From assembly GCF_001005305.1 (NCBI RefSeq), contig NZ_LBMH01000006.1:62001-126000 (forward strand): a stretch of 64,000 nucleotides of DNA, given 5' to 3'. Origin of the DNA: Kordia zhangzhouensis (lineage in GTDB: Bacteria > Bacteroidota > Bacteroidia > Flavobacteriales > Flavobacteriaceae). Below the pieces are notes generated by a model. It was not told the origin of the DNA. It searched no databases and worked only from the letters and a program-made list of their open reading frames with translations. Made by a program: the position numbers and the translations under genes. Positions 38,205 through 46,836 of this stretch are shown here, piece by piece. The number at the start of each line of letters is the position of its first letter. The stretch's first letter is position 1.

Positions 38205-39414
38205 AAGTACGAACATGTTCTGTATTTGTATCAAATAATGGAATTCCAATAAAATTTTCAGGTAGTTTACTAATGTCTATTTTTGCATTCATCAAAAGAT
38301 TAGCGTAGTTAGCTTCCTTAGTTTTAGTATTCAATCTATCTGCATACACACTTCCATATACAGTTCCTTTTAGTTCCATCACTCCATAACAATATATAGT
38401 TCCCACAACAGTTGCGCTATCATCAATGAATAGTGTTGATTTTTGTGCTGTTTGATGATTCATATTGTTTAGTATAATTCCTCCAATCAACACACTTTTC
38501 TTTCCTATAGTAATGTTAGCGCTGTCTTTTGGTTGCTGGATTAAGATACTTGATGGATATTGTAAGGTTACGTTATCTTCAATTATGACAGCCGTTGAAG
38601 CAATAATTTGAATGTTTCCACTAAAACCTTCTTCCACCACTACTTTTTTTGCTTTTATAATGACGTCTTCCAATTTCATATTTCGCCGTACCACTAATGT
38701 TCCTTCAGATTGAAATATAATATTCCCTTTAACTGTTTTACCTGACAAAAATGAAAGATCATTTGTAATGTGCACTTGTGTTGCTTTATCAAATGTCCGC
38801 ACATAGGTTTGTTGTTTCTCTATAACTTCAAAAGTTGATATTGAGGCCGATTCAATAGCTGTCTTCGTATCAAAGTTTCTCAATTTAGGAAGTCGCTCTT
38901 CAGATGTTTTTTGAATTCCTTGTACTTTTATGTTTGTCTTTTCCCCATGTATATTTTTTTTTTCAAGTATTCCTTTTGGAATGTAAATATCACCAGTAAT
39001 AGTTACATTACCTGCCACATTTAAAACTCTATCATAATCTGAGACATATAAAGCTATAGTAGGTTTTATAATTTCGCCTACAAGTACATTTTTTTTTACG
39101 GTATCCCTTTTATGATAAGTTTTTGCAGATAGTACTTTGTAAAATCCCCAATCGGATACTTTCATATTTGAATATATATGATCTGAAAAAATATTAGTCT
39201 GTAAGACTTCTTCTTTAGTTTTACTAATATTTGACAGCATTAATTGTATCGCAGAATCATTTGTGAGTTGCAGTTGAGTTTTTTGTAGTATTCTTTTTTG
39301 AAATAAGGAATTATAGCTTGACATTAATAACATTCCAAAACAAAGCGCGCCAATTAACAAACACACAAAAACAGCTTGTAATAATGACGATGCTTTAAGT
39401 TTTTTTAGCATCAC
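38182..39414 (-). CDS. Large minor pseudopilin-like protein with beta-helix repeats
   Basis: A 410-residue protein. The start MMLKKLKA-SSLLQAVFVCLLIGALCFG looks like a pseudopilin signal, again with Ala before the cleavage site and with Gln in place of Glu5; GspK-type tip pseudopilins also lack Glu5. The body, however, is not a GspK globular domain: from about 120 to 380 it is a series of short beta strands (VAGNVTITGDIYIPKG, VKGNIIFQSEGTLVVRRN, IIKAKKVVVEEGFSGNI, TIGKKSVLIGGIIL, ELKGTVYGSVYADRL) like a beta-helix or bactofilin-type repeat. This pilin-plus-helix combination may form the tip or an adhesive surface. Overlaps both neighbours. Confidence 0.75.
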   Translation of the reverse strand: MMLKKLKASSLLQAVFVCLLIGALCFGMLLMSSYNSLFQKRILQKTQLQLTNDSAIQLMLSNISKTKEEVLQTNIFSDHIYSNMKVSDWGFYKVLSAKTYHKRDTVKKNVLVGEIIKPTIALYVSDYDRVLNVAGNVTITGDIYIPKGILEKKNIHGEKTNIKVQGIQKTSEERLPKLRNFDTKTAIESASISTFEVIEKQQTYVRTFDKATQVHITNDLSFLSGKTVKGNIIFQSEGTLVVRRNMKLEDVIIKAKKVVVEEGFSGNIQIIASTAVIIEDNVTLQYPSSILIQQPKDSANITIGKKSVLIGGIILNNMNHQTAQKSTLFIDDSATVVGTIYCYGVMELKGTVYGSVYADRLNTKTKEANYANLLMNAKIDISKLPENFIGIPLFDTNTEHVRTYETIKEL

Positions 39415-40045
39415 GCTTCAGTTTTTCTTGGTTTCCATTAATAGTATCTTTACGCTTTCTTTTAAAAATACGCTTTAAAAAAGGCGCTCTTTGAATGGTA
39501 TCTTTCCGCTTTTTCTTAAATAAGCGCTTTAAAAAGGGTTCTCTTTTTATAGTATCTTTTTGTTTTTTTGGAACTAGAACTCCTCTTTTGTAAATCAATG
39601 TATCTCGTGAAACATAATCTATCCAAGTTCCATGTTTTTTGTGATTTCGATACATTCCTTCCTCTTTCTTTTCTCCGCTTTCAGTGTACGAAATAAAACT
39701 GCCGTGTCTAGAGCCATTTTTCCATTTTTCGGTTGTTGCTAAATTTCCGTTTTCATACCAACTCTTCCAAAGCCCATCTTTTAATCCGTTATCAAAAACT
39801 CCTTTTTCAGCAAGTTGCTTAGATTTATAATATTTAATATAATCATTCACTAAAATAGCACCTCCTATATCACCTGTTACCTGATGAATTTCTCCTGCTC
39901 TATACCAGAAATAAGTTTTTCCAATCTCAGGTTTTATCTTTTTTTCTAAAGAAATATAAAACTCATAATCAAAATTTTGATTATTGATGATTCGCTTTTG
40001 CGGAAGGGCACATAAAACTAAAAATAGTGTGATATAAATTTTCAT
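39395..40045 (-). CDS. MORN/YwqK-type repeat protein with C-terminal tandem basic repeats
   Basis: A 216-residue exported or membrane-anchored protein (hydrophobic start MKIYITLFLVLCALPQ). Its centre has toxin-antitoxin YwqK-type MORN repeats: GLKDGLWKSWYENGNLATTE, GSRHGSFISYTESGEKKEEG, NHKKHGTWIDYVSRDTLIY. The C-terminus has three basic repeats of about 17-18 residues around KDTIxRxPFLKRxFK at about 160-203. MORN repeats often bind lipids or proteins. It is the first gene of the minor pseudopilin operon and overlaps the next by 20 bp, with a LytTR-type site upstream; so it belongs to the machine. Its role is unknown. Confidence 0.72.
   Translation of the reverse strand: MKIYITLFLVLCALPQKRIINNQNFDYEFYISLEKKIKPEIGKTYFWYRAGEIHQVTGDIGGAILVNDYIKYYKSKQLAEKGVFDNGLKDGLWKSWYENGNLATTEKWKNGSRHGSFISYTESGEKKEEGMYRNHKKHGTWIDYVSRDTLIYKRGVLVPKKQKDTIKREPFLKRLFKKKRKDTIQRAPFLKRIFKRKRKDTINGNQEKLKRDAKKT
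39436..39566 (-). repeat. Tandem coding repeat, KDTI-PFLKR units
   Basis: Three units of about 51-54 bp at the 3' end of the MORN gene encode KKQKDTIKREPFLKRLF, KKKRKDTIQRAPFLKRIF and KRKRKDTINGN. The DNA units are similar enough to permit copy-number change by slippage. Confidence 0.7.
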
Positions 40046-40125
40046 AATTCCAATGTAACAAGAACTTGATAGATGTATTGAGTTGCATTTTACAACATAT
40101 ACTATACATAAACCAATTATACTTT

Positions 40126-40153
40126 ATAAGCGTAGAAATTAATTTATAAGCGT
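40126..40153 (-). promoter_or_regulatory. LytTR-type direct repeat pair, MORN/pseudopilin operon
   Basis: On the minus strand ACGCTTAT occurs at plus-strand positions 40146-40153 and 40126-40133, 20 bp apart start to start, 81-108 bp upstream of the MORN gene start. A -7 box at the expected distance is weak here (TAAAATGC). Confidence 0.75.
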
Positions 40154-40374
40154 CATTTTTTTCTATTGACATATGTGAGTTGAATTAGAAAAACACAGTT
40201 TTCTAGTGTTCAAAATGGTGAAGAAAATTTTCAAAAAAAAAGCTACCTAAGTAAGTGTCCTTGGTTGTTTAAATTTCTTGTAAATCATCGGTAATGTATA
40301 TAATGAATTTCAACACACTATTTTTATTAACATATTTTTAATAAGAAAAAACATACTTATTAAAACAAAACATG

Positions 40375-40442
40375 ACGCTCATTGCAAAAACTCGACGCTT
40401 ATACAATTTTTTTGTATCGAATAGGTGTAATACTTTCCTTTG
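40375..40442 (+). promoter_or_regulatory. LytTR-type direct repeat pair and promoter, LytTR gene
   Basis: ACGCTCAT (40375-40382, one mismatch) and ACGCTTAT (40395-40402) lie 20 bp apart on the plus strand, facing the LytTR gene. A -7-like TTCCTTTG (40435-40442, one mismatch to TAnnTTTG) starts 33 bp after the proximal unit. This points to autoregulation of the LytTR gene. Confidence 0.72.
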
Positions 40443-40519
40443 ATTTCAGAATATAACCCTAACCTTCCTATTTCCCCTATCCAATTAAAGGAATAATAAA
40501 CTAAAATACATATTGCATC

Positions 40520-40918
40520 ATGTCAAAAGAAAGAGATTATCAAGGTCTGTTAATTACAAACAACAAAAAATTTTTCCGCATAGGAAGTAAACTTCAAGGA
40601 AAATACATTGATAAGTCACAAATTGTGTACATTGAAGCTTTTGAGAGTTATTCTTGGATATACCTAAAGGATGGTTCGGAAATTTTAAGCAGTAAAAATA
40701 TTGGAACACTCGAAGAGTCTTTTAAAGACATTAGTTTTATACGCATACATCGTTCCTATTTAATCAATCCTAATTATGTACAATTATATGAACCTCATTA
40801 CAGACTTGTACATCTTACTGGAGAAATTGTGTTACCGATAAGTCATCGCAAAAATCGAATTATTCTAAAGATGGTTGGTAATACAGAATCAAACACTCCA
40901 TTTAGAATAGCAATGTAA
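40520..40918 (+). CDS. Stand-alone LytTR-domain DNA-binding regulator
   Basis: A 132-residue protein consisting of little more than a LytTR DNA-binding domain (about 18-122): KYIDKSQIVYIEAFESYSWI, YLKDGSEILSSKNIGTLEES, FIRIHRSYLINPNYVQLYEP, and GEIVLPISHRKNRIILKMV are the expected blocks, including the IHRSYLIN motif. There is no receiver domain and no membrane part, so activation must come from protein level, an unlinked partner or another signal. LytTR proteins bind paired 9-10-bp direct repeats about two helical turns apart. Matching pairs precede this gene and three nearby operons. It is monocistronic and ends before the terminator at 41047-41078. Confidence 0.92.
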   Translation: MSKERDYQGLLITNNKKFFRIGSKLQGKYIDKSQIVYIEAFESYSWIYLKDGSEILSSKNIGTLEESFKDISFIRIHRSYLINPNYVQLYEPHYRLVHLTGEIVLPISHRKNRIILKMVGNTESNTPFRIAM

Positions 40919-41046
40919 ATAAGTAGCTGGTATATTACCTTAACTTAAAACTTATTCTCTAATCCAGAATTAGTTCGAGGAGGAAGGCACGAAAGTGATT
41001 GGACAAATTTATCTGAATGTTATATACGGAAGAAATCAATAGCATA

Positions 41047-41078
41047 AAAAAACGTTTCATATTATTGAAACGTTTTTT
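41047..41078. terminator. Bidirectional intrinsic terminator
   Basis: AAAAAACGTTTCA (41047-41059) and TGAAACGTTTTTT (41066-41078) form a perfect 13-bp stem with a 6-nt loop, between the convergent LytTR and DUF2490 genes. Confidence 0.92.
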
Positions 41079-41099
41079 ATTTACTCTATCTTTTTATTC

Positions 41100-41798
41100 T
41101 CAAAAAGAATGGTGCATGCTGAATTGCAGTTGTCCTTTTTGCCAATTAACCGTAGTTTGTTTCATCCAACCCAGTTGAAAACGAACCGAGTTTGTGATAG
41201 CATATCCAAATCCAAGATAAGTACGATTTCTATCAAAAAATTGGACACTACGATTCTTGCCTATCTGTCGTTCTCCATTAATAAACAATTCGTTATAAAA
41301 AGCAAAATAAGGAGTTCCTTTCGCTAAACTTGTTCCCTTTAAAGGTATGTTTACAAATAAATTGTATCGGTAGCGTGTTCTAAAATCTTGATTTTCTGCC
41401 CAACGTTGTTCATATCGAAGTCTATGAGTTAACAATACTCGATTCCACAATGTATTTGAAAACAAAGCTTCTTGATAAATTCGGCTTTCAGAAACGGGAT
41501 TGTCTACTTCTGTACCGTATTGCCCCGTGGTTATGTTTCCGTATCCTAAAGTAAACTTAACTCCTGAGTTTTTCGGTGTATATGTAATTCCTGATCGAAG
41601 TAATAATTGCTCTCTATCTCCCAAACCACGCCAATCACGATATTGAAAATCCCCTTGAATTCCCCAATTGGAATTTTTAAAATTTGTACTATAAAAATAC
41701 ATATACCAAGCTCCCAATTGATCTTCATCAGGTCCTTGCGCATGACTCATTTTTGTTAATAATAAACAGATTGTGAATAGAAAAATAGTTCTTTTCAT
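41100..41798 (-). CDS. DUF2490 outer membrane beta-barrel protein
   Basis: A 232-residue exported protein with signal peptide (MKRTIFLFTICLLLTKMSHAQ) and alternating beta strands ending in an aromatic residue (QLQFSMHHSF), as in outer membrane barrels. The mature start EDQLGAWYMYFYSTNF, with WGIQGDFQYRDW and TRYRYNLFVNIP, is typical of DUF2490 proteins. Their function is not known. It is monocistronic and divergent from the DUF255 lipoprotein. Confidence 0.82.
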   Translation of the reverse strand: MKRTIFLFTICLLLTKMSHAQGPDEDQLGAWYMYFYSTNFKNSNWGIQGDFQYRDWRGLGDREQLLLRSGITYTPKNSGVKFTLGYGNITTGQYGTEVDNPVSESRIYQEALFSNTLWNRVLLTHRLRYEQRWAENQDFRTRYRYNLFVNIPLKGTSLAKGTPYFAFYNELFINGERQIGKNRSVQFFDRNRTYLGFGYAITNSVRFQLGWMKQTTVNWQKGQLQFSMHHSF

Positions 41799-41925
41799 AA
41801 GTGCATTTTTTTTCTTTTATACATACTACACAACACCTAAAGAGTATTGCTTTTAGAAATAAAAGTAATACTATTCATGCTAATAAAAAATTATTAGTAA
41901 AAGGATACAAATACAAAGTTTATTT

Positions 41926-41957
41926 ATTGCACCTATGTACTGTGATGCTTATATTTG
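41926..41957 (+). promoter_or_regulatory. Promoter of the DUF255 lipoprotein gene
   Basis: ATTG (41926-41929), 20 bp, then TATATTTG (41950-41957) is a near-perfect Bacteroidota -33/-7 pair. Transcription would start close to 41964, which excludes a start codon at 41801 and supports ATG 41972 with a very short leader. Confidence 0.7.
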
Positions 41958-41971
41958 ATAAAATACCATAC

Positions 41972-44071
41972 ATGCGATTTTTTATCTTATTCATTTCGAT
42001 TATTTTTTTAGTCTTTTGCGCTTGTACGAAAGAAACTCACCCCTATACGAATGCTCTTGTTCATGAAACCAGCCCTTATTTGTTACAACATGCACATAAC
42101 CCCATAAATTGGCAACCTTGGAGTGAAGAAATTTTAGCTAAAGCTACAAAAGAAAATAAACTAATTCTATTTTCTATCGGATACGCTTCATGTCATTGGT
42201 GTCATGTTATGGAACAAGAAACTTTCGAGAATGAAGAAGTAGCAAAATTTATGAACACACATTTTATTAATGTTAAAGTTGATCGTGAAGAACATCCCGA
42301 CATAGACAAAACTTACTTAAAAGCAGTACAAATGATGACTGGAAATGCGGGTTGGCCTTTACATTGTATCACACTTCCTAATGGCGAACCTGTTTGGGGC
42401 GGCACGTACTTTACAAAAGAACAATGGATGAATGCATTGGAACAAATTGTTAAAATACATGATAGCAATCCTAATGAAACCGCTCAGTTTGCAAAAAAAG
42501 TAGCTAATGATATTCAAAAATGGAACACATTTTCTTCTGATACTTTACTTAATCTTTCTAAAATTTCGCTGAAAGAAATCCAATCTAAATGGAAAAAGAA
42601 GTTAGATTTAGTTAATGGCGGGCAACAGGAAGAAGAGAAGTTTCCACGTTCAACTAATTATCGCTTTTTACTTCGTTATGCAGTGCTAGAAAAAGATTCT
42701 GTGTTGCTGAATTATGTGCATACTACATTACGAATGATTGCCGAAAAAGGCTTGTACGATCATATAGAAGGTGGCTTTACAAGATATACTACTGATAAAG
42801 CATGGCAAATTCCTCATTTTGAAAAAATGCTCTACACCAATGCGCAGTTAATTTCTTCATATTCGTTGGCTTACCAAACCCAAAAGAATGAAAATTACAA
42901 AACTGTCGTATATGAAACCTTAAATTTTATCAAAAAACAATGGCTTCGCAACGATCATTTATTATATGCATCGCTCAATGCTGATAGTTTTAATGAAAAG
43001 AATGAACTCGAAGAAGGTGCATATTATACATGGAGAAAAGAAACCTTACAGCAAGTATTAGGTAGCGATTTTGACTTATTTTCTAAATATTTTAATCTCC
43101 ACTCTTCGACAAACATTATATCTGAAGAAAATCCAGAAGAAAAATACGTGTTGACAAAAAAGCACGATGATGCCTCTTTTATGAATTTATACCATCTCAC
43201 GGAAGATCAATTAAAAGCAAAGGTCAATACATGGAAAACGATTCTTTTAAATGAACGAAAAAAAAGAAATCTTCCTCAAACAGATACCAAAGTACTCACA
43301 GCTTGGAATGCTTTAATGCTAAAAGCATATACAGACGCATACAAAACGTTTGGAGATGAGCAAATAAAAACACAAGCTGTCCAAACAGCTACTGCTATTA
43401 AGAACAAGCTCATTTCAAAAGAATGGAAAGTTTTGCGTAGTTTAAACAATCCTGAAATTGATGGTTTCTTAGAAGATTATGCATATTTAATCGATAGTTT
43501 TTTAAGCATGTACCAAATTACCTTTGACTCGCAATGGTTGTATGATGCAAAATCACTCACTACATATGTGTTAGAGCATTTTTACAGCCACACAAACAAT
43601 TTGTTCACTTTTAGTGAAATCAACTCGAAAGGGCTACATTTTGAAGAGTTTGATGTAGAAGATGGAATTATGCCTTCAGCAAATTCTGTGATGAGTCATA
43701 ATTTATTACAACTTGGACACTATTTTGGCAATGATGACTTTTTACAAAAAAGTAAAATTATGCTACTACGAAACATCCCTGACATTATAGAATACCCAAA
43801 CTTATATGCCAATTGGCTGGATTTGTTGTTGCATCTTTCGCAACCTTATTATGAAGTTGTTATTTGCGGTAAAGACGCACATGAAAAAGCAAGAGCATTA
43901 CAACAAAATTACCTTCCAAACATGTTACTTTGTGGAAGCACATCCGATAGTGAATTGCCTTTACTCAAAAATCGTTTCAACGAAGGCAAAACTTTAATAT
44001 ATGTATGCGTAAATAGAACTTGTAAACAACCCACAGAACGTATAGAAAAAGCTATTGAATTAATGAAATAA
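41972..44071 (+). CDS. Thioredoxin-fold DUF255 lipoprotein (YyaL/SPATA20-like)
   Basis: A 699-residue lipoprotein from ATG 41972 ([18 protein letters not shown], lipobox Cys16 or Cys18); a longer frame to 41801 lacks a sensible leader. The N-terminal DUF255 thioredoxin-like domain reads [20 protein letters not shown] and [10 protein letters not shown] with the CxxC at C74 and C77, then [12 protein letters not shown]. The rest is an alpha/alpha-barrel-like region ([27 protein letters not shown]) as in YyaL/SPATA20. The activity is not established; a thiol-linked or glycan-related role has been suggested for the family. Its stop lies 1 bp from that of the convergent GPH symporter gene. Confidence 0.88.
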   Translation: MRFFILFISIIFLVFCACTKETHPYTNALVHETSPYLLQHAHNPINWQPWSEEILAKATKENKLILFSIGYASCHWCHVMEQETFENEEVAKFMNTHFINVKVDREEHPDIDKTYLKAVQMMTGNAGWPLHCITLPNGEPVWGGTYFTKEQWMNALEQIVKIHDSNPNETAQFAKKVANDIQKWNTFSSDTLLNLSKISLKEIQSKWKKKLDLVNGGQQEEEKFPRSTNYRFLLRYAVLEKDSVLLNYVHTTLRMIAEKGLYDHIEGGFTRYTTDKAWQIPHFEKMLYTNAQLISSYSLAYQTQKNENYKTVVYETLNFIKKQWLRNDHLLYASLNADSFNEKNELEEGAYYTWRKETLQQVLGSDFDLFSKYFNLHSSTNIISEENPEEKYVLTKKHDDASFMNLYHLTEDQLKAKVNTWKTILLNERKKRNLPQTDTKVLTAWNALMLKAYTDAYKTFGDEQIKTQAVQTATAIKNKLISKEWKVLRSLNNPEIDGFLEDYAYLIDSFLSMYQITFDSQWLYDAKSLTTYVLEHFYSHTNNLFTFSEINSKGLHFEEFDVEDGIMPSANSVMSHNLLQLGHYFGNDDFLQKSKIMLLRNIPDIIEYPNLYANWLDLLLHLSQPYYEVVICGKDAHEKARALQQNYLPNMLLCGSTSDSELPLLKNRFNEGKTLIYVCVNRTCKQPTERIEKAIELMK

Positions 44072-44072
44072 C

Positions 44073-45461
44073 TCAATTTTCTTTACGCATTGCCGTTAAT
44101 CCCTCTTCAATTTCAATCATTTTTTTAGAGGTCAACGGATAAAACCACAATGCGACAACTCCAATTAATACAAAAACTGCTGGAACAATACTCATATTCA
44201 GTTTAATTCCTTCTAGCATTTCTGGAGTTTTTACCAAGGCTTTTCCATCATAATTATATATGTTTAAAACCATCAAAGTAATTGCTCCTGCAACTCCTCC
44301 TCCAAATTTCATAGCAAAGGTTCCGGCAGAAAAAATTAAACCTGTGGCGCGACGTCCATTTTTATATTCAGAATAATCTGCAGCATCGCCTAGCATCGCA
44401 AAGAATAACACAGGCATTAGTCCTGCTCCAAATTCAGAACTGATTCCTAAAAAAAACATCATTCCCACTTGATTAGAATCTAACCAATACATGGCACCCG
44501 CCGTAATTGCTGAAAATAGAATACTTATAATGAATAGGTTAACTTTTCCAAAATATTTGGTCAATTTAGGCGCAAAAATGGTAGAAATCATTGAAATGAT
44601 TAACAAAGACAATAAATACAGTCCAGCCAATCCATTCTCGCCACCCCAAGCAGTTAAACTCCCAAAAAAATGAGATTCATCTTTAGCGTAATGAGTAAAA
44701 TAATACATTGCCGAACTCTGCTTGATGATATTGTAGGTTACAAAAACGAATCCTATGAATAACAAAATTAACCAAGGACCATTCTTTAGTAAGTCTTTAT
44801 AATCTTCTTTAATATTATTAGTAGCCACTGCTTTTACTCGTTCGCGTGTAGTGTAAAATGTAATAAACGAGAATATTGCCAAAATAAACGCCAACACATA
44901 CATCGTGTATTGATACCCAATATTTTTATTTCCTTCTCCCAAATAGTCAACTAAAGATATTACTCCTATTGTAGCAATGATTCCTCCTAAATACGCGCCA
45001 AAAAAACGATACGAAGAGAGTTCGGTTCGCTCTTTTACATCACTTGTCATTACACCCATCAAAGCAGAATATGGGACATTATTGGCGGTATAGACCAATG
45101 TATAAAATATAGATGTTCCATAAGCCCAAATGATTTTTCCTTGCAGACTTAAATCGGGCGTAGTAAACTGCAAAACGAGAGCCACTCCAAACGGTAATGC
45201 TGTCCAAAGTAACCAAGGACGAAACTTTCCATATCTGCTTTTTGTTCGATCTGCAATATTTCCCATAATCAAATCAGTCACACCATCGCCAAAACGGATT
45301 ACTAATAATAAGGTTGCTACAGCAGCCGTTCCCAATCCGAAGACATCTGTATAAAATATGGGCAAAAAAGGGCCAATAGTTCGCCAAGCAATGTTTGCTG
45401 CAGTGTCGCCTAGAGCGTAGCCTACTTTTTCTTTGAATGATAATTTTGTTTGTGTTGACAT
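44073..45461 (-). CDS. GPH-family sugar:cation symporter (MelB-like MFS)
   Basis: A 462-residue transporter of 12 membrane segments from ATG 45461 (MSTQTKLSFKEKVGYALGD). That N-terminus is the hallmark of MelB-type glycoside-pentoside-hexuronide symporters, as are the loops NIADRTKSRYGKFRPWLLW and the central ERVKA stretch. An upstream start at 45551 would add 30 residues in the upstream gene. The locus suggests import of a glucoside or oligosaccharide, coupled to Na+ or H+. It is the last gene of the minus-strand carbohydrate cluster, 17 bp after gntP. Confidence 0.88.
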   Translation of the reverse strand: MSTQTKLSFKEKVGYALGDTAANIAWRTIGPFLPIFYTDVFGLGTAAVATLLLVIRFGDGVTDLIMGNIADRTKSRYGKFRPWLLWTALPFGVALVLQFTTPDLSLQGKIIWAYGTSIFYTLVYTANNVPYSALMGVMTSDVKERTELSSYRFFGAYLGGIIATIGVISLVDYLGEGNKNIGYQYTMYVLAFILAIFSFITFYTTRERVKAVATNNIKEDYKDLLKNGPWLILLFIGFVFVTYNIIKQSSAMYYFTHYAKDESHFFGSLTAWGGENGLAGLYLLSLLIISMISTIFAPKLTKYFGKVNLFIISILFSAITAGAMYWLDSNQVGMMFFLGISSEFGAGLMPVLFFAMLGDAADYSEYKNGRRATGLIFSAGTFAMKFGGGVAGAITLMVLNIYNYDGKALVKTPEMLEGIKLNMSIVPAVFVLIGVVALWFYPLTSKKMIEIEEGLTAMRKEN

Positions 45462-45478
45462 GCGACGAAAATAAAAAA

Positions 45479-46834
45479 TTAAATGATGAGTGAAATCCCT
45501 AAAACGATAACAAAGCTCATAAATGCCAAAATTGTAGTCATAAGTGTCCAACTTTGAAATGTTTGTTTTTCGTTAATTCCTAAGTATTTACTAACAAGCC
45601 AAAACCCACTATCGTTTACATGTGATAAAATAGATGCGCCTGAAGCAATAATAATAACTAGCAATGCCTTGTCTATCTCAGTAAAGTTTTCTTGTACCAT
45701 TACTAACGGAGCTGTAATTCCTGCCGCTGTAATCATTGCAACTGTTGCAGAACCCTGAAGTATGCGAATTATCGCTGAAATGAAAAAGCCAAAGACTAGT
45801 ATAGAAACCCCTATTTGTGAAAAGTAATTTGCCAACATCTCTCCTATACTTGTATTGACAAGCACTTGTTTAAAAACACCTCCTGCACCTGTTAGCAAGA
45901 TGATGACTCCTGTTGGTCCCATAGATCGAGATGTGATATCCAACAATTTTTCTCGGGAAACTTTTCTTCGAACTCCTAATACATACCAAGCAATTAAATT
46001 GGCTAAAATCAAGGCTACAATCGGATTTCCTATAAAACGAATCCATTGCTTTATATTTTCCTCAATTAAATTATCAGAAACTAAAGGACTATTAATAACT
46101 GTATTACAAACTATTAACCCAATCGGAATGCCAATAATAGCAAGAATTAATGAAACAGCAGGGTAACTTTCCATTGTTTCATTGGCTGTTATTTTGGGGG
46201 CTTCTACATGAATTTTCTTAGAGATATAGTTTGCAAAAATAGGACCACATACAGTCGCTGTGGGAATCCCTACCAACACTCCAAATAAAATTACCCATCC
46301 CAAATCGGCTGTTAAAATATCAGCTACTGCAATTGGTCCAGGTGTTGGTGGTATAAATGAATGTGTAATTGCCAAACCTGCCAACAACGGGATTGCATAA
46401 AGCAACAAGGATTTTTTAGTTTTTCGTTGGAGCGAATACAGAATTGGAACTAAGATGATAAAAGCGACATCAAAAAATACAGGAATTGCAACTAAAAAAC
46501 CTGTAAGCATTAATGCCCATGAGGCACGTTTTTCTCCAAACTTTAACAGCATAAATTGAGCTAAAGTCTCAGCACCACCTGAATATTCAAGAATGGAACC
46601 AAAAATTGCACCAAGTCCAATGACAAGCGCTACAAACCCTAAGGTATTTCCCATTCCTTCTTGTATAGTCATGAGAATACTACTCGGCGACATTCCTGCA
46701 AGCATTCCTACCACAATACTTGCTATAAGCAATGCTATGAAAGACTGAATCTTACATTTTAAGATTAATATTAATAAGACTACAATACCTGCTAAAACAG
46801 AAAAAAGTAACGATATGTCTAACTGTGCTTCCAT
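45479..46834 (-). CDS. gntP: GntP-family gluconate:H+ symporter
   Basis: A 451-residue polytopic membrane protein of the GntP permease family. Family segments seen are FIPPTPGPIAVADIL near 160, GSATVAMITAAGITAP near 365, and SHVNDSGFWLVSKYLGI near 403. It carries gluconate or related sugar acids inward with protons. It directly follows gnd (2 bp) and gntK upstream, so the genes give a coherent gluconate uptake and catabolism unit. Related members transport other aldonates or hydroxy acids, but the neighbours favour gluconate. Confidence 0.9.
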   Translation of the reverse strand: MEAQLDISLLFSVLAGIVVLLILILKCKIQSFIALLIASIVVGMLAGMSPSSILMTIQEGMGNTLGFVALVIGLGAIFGSILEYSGGAETLAQFMLLKFGEKRASWALMLTGFLVAIPVFFDVAFIILVPILYSLQRKTKKSLLLYAIPLLAGLAITHSFIPPTPGPIAVADILTADLGWVILFGVLVGIPTATVCGPIFANYISKKIHVEAPKITANETMESYPAVSLILAIIGIPIGLIVCNTVINSPLVSDNLIEENIKQWIRFIGNPIVALILANLIAWYVLGVRRKVSREKLLDITSRSMGPTGVIILLTGAGGVFKQVLVNTSIGEMLANYFSQIGVSILVFGFFISAIIRILQGSATVAMITAAGITAPLVMVQENFTEIDKALLVIIIASGASILSHVNDSGFWLVSKYLGINEKQTFQSWTLMTTILAFMSFVIVLGISLII

Positions 46835-46836
46835 GT

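Larger units (their letters stand above)
40046..40519. other. Divergent regulatory intergenic region
   Basis: A 474-bp gap between the minus-strand MORN/pseudopilin operon and the plus-strand LytTR gene. It holds two LytTR-type repeat pairs, one facing each way (40126-40153 and 40375-40402), and AT-rich DNA between. I see no gene or stable RNA in it. Confidence 0.75.

Noticed and set aside
38205-38249. Longer start for the KA-SSLLE pseudopilin
   Set aside because: The ATG at 38204 gives a normal short basic prepilin leader; the longer form adds residues that do not fit a class III signal.
39436-39566. Short repeats with TACGCTTT/AAGCGCTTT resembling both a CRISPR-like array and the LytTR half-site
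   Set aside because: They lie inside the MORN gene and encode three protein repeats; spacing is 51-54 bp with no unique spacers, and no pair has the 20-bp ACGCTTAT geometry.
41801-41971. A 57-residue N-terminal extension of the DUF255 lipoprotein
   Set aside because: The extension has no signal features, a good promoter lies inside it, and the ATG at 41972 gives a clean lipoprotein signal peptide.
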